Below the pieces are notes generated by a model. It was not told the DNA's origin and searched no databases. It worked only from the letters and a program-made list of their open reading frames with translations. The position numbers were made by a program, and so were the translations under genes. Shown piece after piece: positions 45,894-58,648 of a DNA stretch of 64,000 nt. Each line of letters opens with the position of its first letter. The stretch's first letter is position 1. This DNA comes from Candidatus Altimarinota bacterium (GTDB taxonomy: Bacteria > Patescibacteriota > Gracilibacteria > BD1-5 > UBA6164), in contig JAOARJ010000012.1 of assembly GCA_025210615.1 (NCBI GenBank), positions 1 to 64,000 of the forward strand, in the 5' to 3' direction.

Positions 45894-45919
45894 ATCCTAA
45901 ATATCTAACTATAATAAAA

Positions 45920-46996
45920 ATGAATAAAGATAATAAAATTTACTTATCTAAAAAAGTTTGAGATATAGAAAAATCAAATTTTTATGAATACTTAGCGGTT
46001 ATGATTGACTGATGAGTTAGTATTTCAAAGGCTTTAGAAAGTATTAAGAAAAAAAATAAAAATGCTTATTTTGCTGAAAGAATAGACGAAATTATCACTT
46101 TTATTGATAGTTGAGATTCTTTAAGTAAAGCGATGAAAAAAGTCCCTGATATTTTTATTGATTCTGAAACAGCTATCATTGAAGCATGAGAAAATTCATG
46201 AAGTATGTATGATTCTCTTGTAATGCTTAGTGAAACATTAAAAAATAGATATAACTTGAAGAAAAAAGTTAAAGGTTCTTTGACTTATCCTCTAATTATT
46301 ATGATATTTTTAGTTATCGCTATTGGTATTGTTATGGTATATGTTATCCCTAATATCATGCCATTATTTGCTAATTCGGATACTGAATTACCACTAGCGA
46401 CTAAAGCATTAATCGCCACAAGTAGTTTTGTATCTAACAATATAATTCTAATATTACTTGTGATTATTTCAATAATATTATTTGTTGTTTGATATAAAAA
46501 TACTGATTCAGGAAAAAAGACTTTTGATACAATGTTTTTAGATATGCCTTTAGTTTGAAATGTTTATAGAAATTTTATTTTAGCTAATGTAGCTGCGAAT
46601 TTATGAACATTATTTGCTAGTTGAATCCCTATTACAAAAACATTAAAACTTACTTGAAGAGCAACTAATAATTATGTTTATAATAAAGCTTTTGAAGAAA
46701 TAAATTTGCAAGTATCAAAATGAAATAAAATTGTAGATTCTATGATGAGTGTAAGTGAAGAAGAAGAATTATTCCCTGCTGATTTCTTACAAATGTTATC
46801 TGTTTGAGAAAGAACTGCTACTATTGACAAAATTAGTAAAAAAATCAACGACCAATATACAAGAGAAGTACAAACTTCACTTGAAGTACTGACAAAATGG
46901 ATTGAACCAATTGCTATTTTAATAGCTTGAGTATTTGTGTTATGGTTTGCTTTTGCGATTTTCTGAGCAATTCTAAAAGTTACTCAAACTCTATAA
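45920..46996 (+). CDS. pilC: Type IV pilus inner membrane platform protein PilC
   Basis: 358 aa. Two GspF/PilC half-domains: first with FYEYLAVMIDGGVSISKALE and SLTYPLIIMIFLVIAIGIVM, second with NLWTLFAS-like segment ANVAANLGTLFASGIPITKT and QMLSVGERTATIDKISKKIN. Three membrane helices, ending FVLWFAFAIFGAILKVTQTL. The platform protein couples the PilB/PilT motor ATPases to pilin insertion. The ATPases and prepilin peptidase are not in the window. Confidence 0.93.
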
Positions 46997-47023
46997 AAAT
47001 TTTAAATTAAAGTAAAAAATATT

Positions 47024-47707
47024 ATGAAAAAAAACTTAAAAGCTTTTACATTAATTGAATTACTTGTTGCAATAAGCATATTTTTTGCTTTGGTTATAAC
47101 TACTTATATTCCTTATGCTTTTTATCAAAATAAAGCAAAAGTTAATATAACAATAAAAGATATTTCTCAAAGTATTAATGAAGCTAGAAATCTAGCTATA
47201 AACTGACTTGAAAGAGAAGTTACTGTTGATAGTGTTGACGAAGATTGACTTCCTATAAAAATAAAAGTCAAAAAAAATCTAAGTATTTGAATTTTATTAT
47301 CAAAAACTGATAAAAACCAAATAAAATATTATTGATATCCTTATGATATGAATATTGATGATATTAAAGTACCCGAATTTAATTGAATCTTAAGCTGAAC
47401 CCCTGAAGAATTAGAAGAAAATATATTTATAGTAAAATCAAATAATATATTATACCCTATTAATATAGATGAAATAAAAACTATTGATACTTCTGTTAAT
47501 ACTGAGGAAGATAATGAAAATATTTTTATCTTATTTTCAGCTATCAAATGAACGCCTAGTATACATAAATTAGATACTTATAATCATACTATCGCGCCTC
47601 TAAGTTGAGATGAAGTAAAAGTTGCTGTTTCATTTAAAAATGCTAAGCCAGGTCCACTTAGAAAAGAGCTTACTTATACACCAAAAACTAACTTAATCGA
47701 TTATTAA
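47024..47707 (+). CDS. Pseudopilin with non-canonical leader site
   Basis: 227 aa. MKKNLKAFTLIELLVAISIF: class III-type N-terminus with FTLIE, but the residue before Phe is Ala rather than the usual Gly (codons GCT TTT). Glu5 is present. Hydrophobic helix of about 20 residues, then a mixed soluble domain. First of three pseudopilin genes following pilC; likely a minor pilin of the priming complex (GspH/FimU-like by position). Confidence 0.82.
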
Positions 47708-47722
47708 AATAATAAAAAAATT

Positions 47723-48343
47723 ATGAAAAAATTTAATAATGCATGATTCTCTATTATTGAAATTCTAGTTTGAATATTTATTTTCACTCTAGGACTTTTA
47801 TCTGTCTATTTAATGCTTCACTCTAGTGTTAGAATGAATGATTATTCAAGACATGAAATAATCGCTGCTAATTTAGCTAGAGAATCACTAGATTTGGTTA
47901 AAAATATAAGAGATACTAATTTCAGTGAACAAACTGCCTGGAACTTAATAAATCCAAATAATTATTTAGGCGATAAATTTGAATTAGAAACTTATTATAA
48001 GATAGAAAATAATTTTGATGATAGTGTATTTGCTGTAAAAACTTCTAAAATTGATTATTTTGCTGAATGAAAAAATGAAGTAAATTCAAAGATGAAAGAT
48101 TATAGATTATATTTAGACGACAAAGATAGATATATCTATGAAAATAATAGTATAAATAATAAACCTACTGAATTTTATAAATATATTAAAATAGAAAAGG
48201 CTGATTATACTGACGAAAATTGAGATTTAGTTGAGATAGATGAAAATGAAGCTCTAAGAGTTATATCAAAAGTAATCTGGACAACAAATTGATACCATGA
48301 AGTAGAATTAAGAACAATAATAACAAACTGGAAAAAATTATAA
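47723..48343 (+). CDS. Pseudopilin (PilV/GspI-like)
   Basis: 206 aa. MKKFNNAGFSIIEILVGIFI with Gly-Phe cleavage site, the Gly being UGA, and Glu5. The segment 'LGLLSVYLMLHSSVRMNDYS' and early RxxxxAANLAREgL-like sequence (HEIIAANLARESLDLVKNIR) is typical of PilV/GspI minor pilins. 15 bases after the previous pseudopilin. Confidence 0.82.
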
Positions 48344-48366
48344 TTAAATCATATAATTAATTTATT

Positions 48367-49005
48367 ATGAAAAAGAATAATACTTGATTTACATTAGTTG
48401 AAGTTATCGTAGCTGTTGCTGTATTATCTATTATTATGGTGTCTGTTTTAACTTGATTTAGTATCGCATCAGATGTTAATAATAGAACAGAAGTTAGTAG
48501 AGCAATGCAAAATAATATAAAAACAGCTCTAGAAATTATATCTGAAGATATCAGGCTTAATGATATAACTTTTGAATATACTGATAAAAATTGAGTTTTA
48601 CAAAATGCTTGAACACATAAAATAACTTGAAATAATAATCATGATGAAAATGATACTCTTTATGCTTGAACTAGTGAGTATTATTTAGGTACAAAAAGTT
48701 CTTCTTGAGTATGGACTTATGATGAAGATTGTTATTGAAACCAGCAAAGAATTCCTTATAAATATTGCAGCTTAATCAAAAATGATTGAACTCCCCTACC
48801 TATAACAAATTCTTGGGTGGATTTCACAGACCTAAAATTTTATGTATCAAATAAAACAAATGATACAGCCGGAAGACCTAAAGCAACAATAAATTTCACG
48901 ATAAGACCTTCTTTTAGAAAATGAATCAAACCTGATTTAATAAAGAAAAATATAATCAAATTACAAACAACTTTAAATAGCGAATATATAAGACATAGTG
49001 AATAA
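48367..49005 (+). CDS. Pseudopilin (PilW/GspJ-like)
   Basis: 212 aa. NTGFTLVEVIVAVAVLSIIM with UGA-Gly at the cleavage site and Glu5. Followed by a soluble part with SRAMQNNIKTALEIISEDIR, the 'al..i..Dir.a' pattern of GspJ/PilW minor pilins, and a Cys pair (EDCYGNQQRIPYKYCSL) that could form a disulphide loop. 23 bases after the preceding gene. Confidence 0.82.
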
Positions 49006-49042
49006 AAAATTAAAAATTTAATCTCTTTAATCTAGTAAGATT

Positions 49043-49792
49043 ATGAAAATAAGTAAAAATAATATAAAAAATAACGGCTGATATTCTACTGTTTTAGCCT
49101 TATTACTTGTTGGTTTTATGATTATTATCACAACAGGTATTTTCAATCTTGTTATGAATGAAATGAAAGACACTAGATGAATGAGCCATTATTTTAAAGC
49201 TTACGCTTGAGCTGAAGCTGGTATTGAATTATGACTACTAGATATCAAAAACTGAGAAGAATTAATAAATATTGATGAAAATAATCCTAAATCAGATATA
49301 TTAGATTCTAAAACAAAAGTTGTTTATAATTTTGATTGATATACTGGAGAATATATAAAAAATTGATTAAAGCCTTGAGAATACGCTTTAGTTGACTTAG
49401 TTCAAGCTAAAAATCCTACACTAGTAGCAACCTGACAAATTTTATGGAATATCGTTTGAAAAGAAAATTGAATAACTTGAAAATGAAATAGTTTCTCCCC
49501 TTATACTAACGGAAACAAAAAAACATTAAATTCATCAGATAATTTTATTTATGATACTCAAAGTATAAATGGATTTCTAAACTCATCTATTGATAATTAT
49601 TTAATAGTTTATAATCCTACATTATTTGATGTAAATTTTACTCTAAATGTATGAAACTGAGAAAAAATTTACAAAGATACTATTTGATTAAAATCTAGTT
49701 GAATTTCTGGTAAGTATAAGCAAAATCTAATATTAGATATAAATAAAAGTTGATATTTGAATTTCTTGAAATATTCTATATTCAGCTTATAA
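49043..49792 (+). CDS. PilX/GspK-like pilus assembly protein
   Basis: 249 aa. NNGGYSTVLALLLVGFMIII then NEMKDTRGMSHYFKAYAGAE-AGIEL: a hydrophobic N-terminus after a Gly-Gly, with the 'A..Ar.aaEaGi' motif just after the helix that marks PilX/GspK-type proteins. The usual Glu5 is not at the FTLxE position. Last gene of the pilus cluster, directly before a terminator. It probably caps or primes the pilus with the three pseudopilins before it. Confidence 0.75.
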
Positions 49793-49816
49793 AATCGCTT
49801 AAATAAGCGGTTTTTA
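49792..49816 (+). terminator. Terminator of the pilus cluster
   Basis: AAATCGCTT/AAGCGGTTT stem with short loop and T5, overlapping the last stop codon. Confidence 0.75.
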
Positions 49817-49870
49817 TTTTGTTTACATAATATATTCCCTTACTTAAAGGAAAAAAAGTCAAAAAAAAAC

Positions 49871-49898
49871 TTGCAATTATTAATTATTAAGATATATT
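49871..49898 (+). promoter_or_regulatory. Promoter of the HU gene
   Basis: -35 TTGCAA (49871-49876), 16-bp spacer, -10 TATATT (49893-49898), 39 bases before ATG. Confidence 0.65.
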
Positions 49899-49936
49899 AA
49901 GTCTGTAAAAATTAATTTATTAATAAGTTACGAGTT

Positions 49937-50209
49937 ATGAAAAAACAAGATTTTATTAAAGCTATTGCTGCTAAAGCAAACTTAAGTCAAGATGCTGCTT
50001 CTAGAGTTGTTGCTTCTATGATTGACGTAGTTACTGATGAACTTAAAAAAGACGGTGAAGTAAACATCACTGGATTTGGTGCTTTTAAAGTATCACACAG
50101 AAGTGCTAGAAATGGTGTTAACCCTAGAACTGGTGCTAAAATCACTATCCCAGCTATGAAATCTCCTGTATTTAGAGCTGGTAAAACTCTTAAAGAAGCT
50201 ATCAGATAA
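49937..50209 (+). CDS. hup: DNA-binding protein HU
   Basis: 90 aa, full length. MKKQDFIKAIAAKANLSQDA, EVNITGFGAFKVSHRSARNG, the DNA-clasping arm NPRTGAKITIPAMKSPVFRA and GKTLKEAIR. It bends and compacts DNA as a dimer. All six glycines are GGN; no UGA. Monocistronic with clear promoter and terminator, in keeping with high expression. Confidence 0.97.
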   Translation: MKKQDFIKAIAAKANLSQDAASRVVASMIDVVTDELKKDGEVNITGFGAFKVSHRSARNGVNPRTGAKITIPAMKSPVFRAGKTLKEAIR

Positions 50210-50230
50210 GAGTATACTAAACAAAATTAA

Positions 50231-50258
50231 AGCTACCTAATTCGGGTAGTTTTTATTT
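50231..50258 (+). terminator. Terminator of the HU gene
   Basis: GCTACC/GGGTAG stem followed by TTTTTATTTT, 21 bases past the stop. Confidence 0.75.
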
Positions 50259-50281
50259 TCCTTATAATCTAAAAATTATTT

Positions 50282-50995
50282 ATGCAAAGACTTGATAAAT
50301 TCATCTCAAATTTATGATACTGAAGTAGAAAACAAATCAAAAAATTATTAAAAGATGAATATGTTTTAGTAAACTGAGAATTAGCTTTAGACTGACAAAT
50401 AAAAATAAACTTCTGAGATATTATTAGCGTTTGAGAAGAAAATATTGAATATAAAAAAAATTTATATTTAATTTTAAATAAACCAGCTTGATATGTAACT
50501 AGTAATAAACCAGAGGCATCTTACGCTTCTTATTTAGAATTATTAGTTGATTATCCTTATGCAAATTTAGTTAATCCTGTTTGAAGGCTTGATGCTGATT
50601 CTACTTGATTATTATTTTTGACGAATAATGGTGATTTAACTCATAATTTAATCTCCCCTAAAAAAAATTTATTCAAAAAATATCTAATAACATTAGAAAA
50701 TAATTTATCAGAAAAAGACGAAGAAAAAATAAAATCTTGAGTAACTATCAATAAAGATACTCCGAAAAAGTATCTAACAAAACCAGCACTACTTGAAAAA
50801 ATAGAAGATAAAAAATATTATATTTCTATATCTGAAGGAAAATTTCATCAAGTGAAAAAAATGTTTGAAGCTATTAACAATAAAGTTCTAACTCTTCACA
50901 GAGTCGCTATCTGAGGTTTAGAATTATGAGATTTAAAATCTTGAGAATTTCAAGAATTAAGTAGCGAGCAAATCAATGAAATTTTTAATAAATAA
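50282..50995 (+). CDS. 16S/23S rRNA pseudouridine synthase, RsuA/RluB family
   Basis: 237 aa. S4-like RNA-binding start (MQRLDKFISNLGYGSRKQIK), LNKPAGYVTS, the catalytic GRLDADSTGLLFLTNNGDLT with Asp nucleophile (canonical GRLDxxTxGLL; here an extra-residue variant 'DADST'), and GKFHQVKKMFEAI. It converts a uridine of rRNA to pseudouridine. The target is not clear; RsuA or RluB/E/F are alternatives. Starts 72 bases after HU. Confidence 0.88.
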
Positions 50996-51084
50996 AATCT
51001 TGTAAAAAATAAATTTTCTCTTAAAATAACTTAAATTTTTGTAAAAAATTAATAAATTAAATAAAAAATAATATTTTTAAAAAT

Positions 51085-52194
51085 ATGAATAAAAATACTG
51101 AAAATAATAATAAAACACTTGTTTTTCACGATACTTTTTTGTATAAATGAGGTTGAGAAAGACTTATAATGATGATGTGAAAAGCATTAAACAGCAATAT
51201 TGCTTCTGGTTTTTTTGATGAAAATAGTTTTGATTTAAGAAAGAATAATTTTAAATGAGAAATGATAGAAGTATCTAGCCCAATTTTTAAATCTGGATTT
51301 AGACATATAAAACTAAAATTAGCATTTTATTTCAAGACTAAATTTTTAAAAAATTATGACAATATAATTTTCTCTTGAGATTGTACTATTGCTGTTAGAA
51401 ATGCCAGAAAAGACGCTAAAAAAATCTATTATTGTCACACTCCTCCAAGATATTTATACGACCAATATGATAGATATATCAAAAAAATTAATCCTGTTTT
51501 AAAACCTATTTATATCTTGCTTGCTAAGTTATTTAAATATTTATATGAAAAAGATTTAGAAAAATTTGATTTAATTTTAACAAATTCAAAAAATACGCAA
51601 AGTAGAATTAAAAAATTCTTATGAAAAGAAAGTGAAATATTATACCCTCCTGTTGATACTGATGAGTTTAAATACATTTCTCAAAGCGACTATTACTTGA
51701 GTTTTGCTAGAATTTCTGAGATAAAAAGAGTTGATAGGATTGTTGAAGCGTTTAAGAGAATGCCTGATAAAAAACTAATAGTTATTTATTGAAAAAATGA
51801 TCCTCAAAAAGAAGAAGTTTTTGAAATTGGTAAATGATGTAAAAATATCAAATTTATAACGCTAGAAGATAATTCTAAATTAAAAGATTATATTTGAAAC
51901 AGTATTGCTACAATTTATATCCCTGTTGATGAAGATTTCTGAATGAGTCCTGTAGAATCTATGGCATGCGGAAAACCGGTATTGTGAACTGATGAATGAG
52001 GTCTTAAAGAAAGTATTATTCATGAAAAAACTTGATTACTTATAAATCCGCAGGCAAAAATAGAAGATATTATGGAAGCGGTAAAGTATTTATCTCCGGA
52101 AAAATGTTTAGAGATGAAAAAAGATTGCATCTCTAGAGCAAATGATTTTGGGTTAGCTCAATTTGAAGAAAAATTAAAAAATTATATAAAATAA
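51085..52194 (+). CDS. Glycosyltransferase, GT4 family
   Basis: 369 aa. N-terminal domain HDTFLYKGGGERLIMMMGKA, the acceptor side; IYYCHTPPRYLYDQYDRYIK; then ILTNSKNTQSRIKKFLGKES, YLSFARISEIKRVDRIVEAF, and the donor site DEDFGMSPVESMACGKPVLG with the E-x7-E pattern (SPVESMACGKPVLGTDEGGL). Family GT4 transfers a sugar from a nucleotide sugar; probably cell-surface glycan assembly. No other polysaccharide genes are nearby. Confidence 0.88.
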
Positions 52195-52206
52195 AATTAA
52201 AAAAAT

Positions 52207-52608
52207 ATGCTAGCAAATAATTGATTAAATAATATAAGAAATTTACAGGATAATCCAATTCCTTCTCCCTTTTTAGTTCCCAAAGAAATTCCTTGAAAAA
52301 TCAACGATATAATTTGATTATCTAATAATTTACATAGTATTGAAGATATTATTAATAACTTAGATTTTTCATGAAAAACTTCTGTTGAGGATATTTGTAA
52401 TCATATAGTTGCATTAGTAAGAAGTTCCAATGAATCTAACACTAAATTTATTTTAAAAGCTTTTCAAAATATATGAATGGAAATTTCAGAATGAAGAATG
52501 TTAGAAAAAAATACAAGAACTTATTGGCAAACATGACTAGAATTATGAGAAAATAAATTAAAAAAAGAACGGAAAGAATATGATGATAATTATAATATAA
52601 CACTCTAA
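52207..52608 (+). CDS. Small soluble protein of unknown function
   Basis: 133 aa. Starts MLANNGLNNIRNLQDNPIPS; helical and polar, no signal or membrane segment. Nothing recognisable. 12 bases after the glycosyltransferase, so in its operon. Its stop codon lies inside the terminator stem. Confidence 0.6.
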
Positions 52609-52622
52609 ATTTGGAGTGTTTT
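52599..52622 (+). terminator. Terminator of the glycosyltransferase operon
   Basis: AACACTC/GAGTGTT stem followed by TTTTATTTTATT; contains the stop codon of the upstream gene. Confidence 0.8.
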
Positions 52623-52634
52623 TATTTTATTCAA

Positions 52635-52667
52635 TATTTGCAAATATATAAAAAATATATTATTATA
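52635..52667 (+). promoter_or_regulatory. Promoter with shared TTTGCA-A-tract motif
   Basis: TATTTGCAAATATATAAAAA followed by ATATATTATTATAG. The same block occurs, inverted, ahead of the gene at 58088-58555 and, slightly changed, ahead of 54225. Contains -35 TTGCAA (52638-52643). Confidence 0.55.
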
Positions 52668-52699
52668 GCCTATATATTATATTTATAACTTTAAAAAGT

Positions 52700-53464
52700 A
52701 TGTCAAATCATAAATTAAATACACCCACAAAAGCTCCAGAAAATCAAGGAAGCATAGTTTCTGATGATACAATTAATACGGGTTGAGCACAAAAAGAATA
52801 CATTCCTTTTTACACATGATTGAGAGAAAAAACAGAATTTGAAAAAGCAGGACATTTTTATAATGAAAGGGTTTATAAAGTGTGTGATAAATTATGAATA
52901 GGTGATAGTATGTTAATAGAAAGAGATTTTTTTACAGAAGATGAATTTAAAAAATTTCTTCCTGGTCTTCCAGATCCTATTCTTAAATCTCTTATTAAAA
53001 AAACAGCAAGAGAATATATGGATACTGGTGAATTACCAAATGGTATGGAAGAACATTATTCAGCTATTAGAAAAAGAAAAAATACTTTGTTAGATATTAT
53101 TGATTCTGATAAATTTTTAAAAGAATATGCTGAAGATTTTGTTTCTAGATGAGTTCACGGAGCTTATTCACAAGAATCTTTAGATTTTATAAGAAAATAT
53201 ATGTTAGGTGAAGAAAAATTATTATCAAATAAAGAATCTGAAGAACTAGCATCAATTTTAAAACATTCAAGATGACATACAGAATATATGTCAGCTATGA
53301 TAAGTTTTTTAGAAAATGTTAATCTTAGAAAAGAAATGCTAAAAGAAATGACATTTCTAAGTTCTGAAGAAAGAGAAAAAATAGAAGCTATGTGAACTAT
53401 AGAATGAGCACATTATATAAGAAATATGGTTAGAAATTTAAACAATAGAATGGATAGTTTATAA
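52700..53464 (+). CDS. Soluble protein of unknown function
   Basis: 254 aa. No signal peptide or membrane segment; starts MSNHKLNTPTKAPENQGSIV (low-complexity lead), then helical sequence with FTEDEFKKFLPGLPDPILKS and KKTAREYMDTGELPNGMEEH. No family recognised. Monocistronic under the shared promoter motif; possibly coregulated with 54225-55385 and 58088-58555. Confidence 0.65.
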
Positions 53465-53540
53465 AAAACTAAATAAATATTGAAAAACGAAAAAAAAAGC
53501 ATATAATAGCGCAAGATTTTATATGTTTAACTAAATAAAG

Positions 53541-54071
53541 ATGAACTTATTTCACGATTTAAAATTAGGAAATGAAGATTTAACTGAGCTTAATGCTATT
53601 ATCGAAATACCAAAAGGTTCAATGGTAAAATATGAGTTTGATAAAGCTCTGGGATGTATTATGGTTGATAGAATTGGTAGAACACCTATGCCTTATAATT
53701 TTAATTATGGACTTTTACCTCAAACTTGGAATAAAGAAGACAATGATCCACTTGATATAATTGTTTTATCAAAAGAATCTTTTGTACCTGGATGTGTTGT
53801 TCCTTGTAGAGTTATTGGAGGATTAAAAATGATTGATAGCGGAGAGTTTGATTATAAAGTTGTTGCTGTAGCCGATGATAAATATTATGATAGTGTAAAT
53901 GATATTGCTGATTTAGATGAAAATGAAAAAGAAGATATCTATTATTATATGCAACATTATAAAGATTTACATGGTAAAGTTGTAGAATTAGAATGATGGG
54001 ATGATAAAGCTGCTGCAATAAAAGTTACTAAAGACTGTCAAGATTATTATCCAGTTAAATTTCAAAAATAA
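53541..54071 (+). CDS. ppa: Inorganic pyrophosphatase
   Basis: 176 aa. Family I signature: IIEIPKGSMVKYEFDKALGC, PMPYNFNYGLLPQTW, metal ligands in NDPLDIIVL and FDYKVVAVADDKYYDSVNDI, and the late HYKDLHGKVVELEGW. Hydrolyses pyrophosphate released by biosynthetic reactions. Only one of 11 Gly is UGA (in EGW). Monocistronic with terminator. Confidence 0.96.
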
Positions 54072-54091
54072 TTTAAACAAAAATTAACTAA

Positions 54092-54127
54092 AAACACTTA
54101 TTTTTTTATAAATTTAAGTGTTTTTTT
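54092..54127 (+). terminator. Terminator of ppa
   Basis: AACACTTA/TAAGTGTT stem followed by T7. Confidence 0.75.
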
Positions 54128-54156
54128 ATTTTTTTATATAAAAAAGAAATTCAAAA

Positions 54157-54186
54157 TTTGCATTTATTTAAAAAATATATTAAACT
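54157..54186 (+). promoter_or_regulatory. Promoter with shared TTTGCA-A-tract motif
   Basis: TTTGCATTTATTTAAAAAAT then ATATTAAACT: -35 TTGCAT (54158-54163), 17-bp spacer, -10 TAAACT (54181-54186). Shares the A-tract block with 52635 and 58609-58637. Confidence 0.5.
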
Positions 54187-54224
54187 ATATCTAGATTTAA
54201 TATTTTATTTATAATTTAAAAATT

Positions 54225-55385
54225 ATGACAGCAGAACAACAAAAAACAATTGAAAATAATGATTTAGTAACAAGTCTATCTGACACACAAGTTAATAACG
54301 ATCCTGCAGATCCAAAATATACTAATACTTCTAGAGAAAAAGAAACTTTAGTAACTATGGTAAATGCGACTAATCCTGAATGACCTAATAAATTTGAGCA
54401 AATTGCACATGCAAATTTTGAACAAGAAATGGATAATCTCTGAAAAAAATTAGAGAAGATACAAGTTTTAATTGAAGATGCTAAAAAATTCAATTGAATA
54501 GCAAAATTAGAAGCATTATATAAAGCAGAAGAGCAAATTGCAGATATGAGAGATACAATATCAAATATGCCGAGTACATTAACAAATGATAATACAAATA
54601 ACATAGGATGAGAATTAGATTTTTTTGAATGAGATATAGCAGCATTAAAAGCTCCTATTGAAAAACAAATACATGAAATTGCAGACTTACAAATAGAATT
54701 AACAAAGGCAATGGAAAAAGGAGAAGATTTTATGCCATTTTTTAATAAAATACAAGCATTAAGTAGAGAATATGGTATTGATCCAAAATCAAAAGATGTG
54801 GAAATGAAAATAGTCGAACTGGAACAAACTTGATTTAATCCTTCAACAGCGGAAAACACTAAATGAGGATATGTAGAAAAAGAAGAACAAACTGATAAAG
54901 AAAAATTTGATGCAGAAATGGCTGAACGTTCTAAAAATGGAACAAAATGAATATCATTAAAAGATATGCCAAAAGAAGAACAAGAATGGGCTAACGAAGA
55001 TACATTAGTTAAAAATATCGATGATGATATAAAAAAATATGTCGAAAATTGACAACCTGATGTAGCAATAAACTACGTAAAAAGTCTTAACCTTTCTCAT
55101 AGAATAATGGAAAAATTAGGAGATATGGAAGGATATCAAGAATTAATTGATAAAGATTATAATATAAGCAAAGTTCAATATATGAGAGGACTTGGTTTTG
55201 AATTAGAATTATATGCAAATAAAACAGATTCAAAATGACTTAATTTATTTATACAAAATAATAAAAAACAATTAGAAGCTTGGATACCAACAGATGAAGA
55301 ACAATTAAAATATGCTAATGCTGTAAATCTTAGTAAAGAAGCTAGAAAAATATTTTGAATTCCTGAACAAGAAAAGAACTCATAA
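54225..55385 (+). CDS. Acidic helical soluble protein of unknown function
   Basis: 386 aa. No signal or membrane segment. Strongly helical with predicted coiled coils (e.g. EQEMDNLGKKLEKIQVLIED, residues around 65-130), Gln/Glu/Lys rich. Mid-region DPKSKDVEMKIVELEQTGFN; C-terminal KYANAVNLSKEARKIFGIPE. No family recognised. Under the shared promoter motif. Ends in a terminator containing its stop codon. Confidence 0.65.
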
Positions 55386-55399
55386 TGAGTTCTTTTTAT
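55374..55399. terminator. Terminator with embedded stop codon
   Basis: AGAACTCA/TGAGTTCT stem, TAA stop in the loop, then TTTTTATTTT. Confidence 0.8.
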
Positions 55400-55412
55400 T
55401 TTGTCTGAATTA

Positions 55413-57941
<2,529 letters not shown>

Positions 57942-58076
57942 ATTTTATTATAAAAAAATAAAAAGTTTGTTTAAAAACAAACTAAATATACTGATAAAAC
58001 GTAAAAATTCAAGTTTTAAGAAGAGTTTTTTATTTTTTCGTTAGTATAACGATAATAATATTTTTATATAATATAA

Positions 58077-58106
58077 AAATCCCTATATTAAAGAGGATTT
58101 TTTTGT
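58077..58106 (-). terminator. Terminator with embedded stop codon
   Basis: AAAATCC...GGATTTT stem (arms around 58078 and 58096), with T-run on the minus strand; contains the stop of the 155-aa gene. Confidence 0.7.
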
Positions 58107-58555
58107 AAATAATTATGAAGTTCTTTAAATCATAATGATTTTATTTTTTGTTTTTCTTTATATGTTAGTCATTTCTTTTTTTCTAAATAACTGTCTCTGA
58201 AATCTAATAAATTTAAATAAGCTAAAGCAAAATTAATATTTATTTCTCTTAATTCCTTGATTTGACTATCCGTTAAATCATTTCTTAATGAAATAAGTTC
58301 TTCTCTTTTATCAATCAATCATAATATTTTCATAGCTTCATCATGAGACATCTCTTTCAATTGTTGTTTATCATCATCTGTTAAGTATTTTCTAGTAGAT
58401 AATATTGAATCCGCATATTCTTTCCATAATTGATCTTGAGAACTTAATAATTTATCATTTGGAATTAATCCTCATTGTACAACATCTGTATTAATTAAAT
58501 CACTACGAACTTTAGGGTCACCAGATTGTCACTCAAATGAATTAGGTTTTGTCAT
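58088..58555 (-). CDS. Soluble protein of unknown function
   Basis: 155 aa, helical, no signal or membrane segment. Starts MTKPNSFEGQSGDPKVRSDL; later KYLTDDDKQQLKEMSHDEAM and an amphipathic C-terminus. No family recognised. Its leader holds five TAATA units and its promoter carries the same TTTGCA-A-tract block as the genes at 52700 and 54225. Confidence 0.65.
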
Positions 58556-58565
58556 ATTTCTAAAA

Positions 58566-58590
58566 TAATATAATATAATATAATATAATA
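58566..58590. repeat. Five tandem TAATA units in a leader
   Basis: TAATA repeated five times between the start codon at 58555 and the -10 at 58609-58614. Confidence 0.85.
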
Positions 58591-58608
58591 ACAATGTATT
58601 ACATGCAT

Positions 58609-58637
58609 ATATTACACTATTTTTTATATATTTGCAA
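58609..58637 (-). promoter_or_regulatory. Promoter with shared TTTGCA-A-tract motif
   Basis: Minus strand: -35 TTGCAA (58632-58637), 17-bp spacer including A6, -10 TAATAT (58609-58614). The first 22 bases are identical to 52635-52656. Confidence 0.6.
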
Positions 58638-58648
58638 ATATTTAATTT

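Noticed and set aside
54209-54859. Minus-strand reading frame of about 216 codons opposite 54225-55385
   Set aside because: The plus-strand frame is longer, has a promoter and a terminator with its stop; the minus frame is a shadow.
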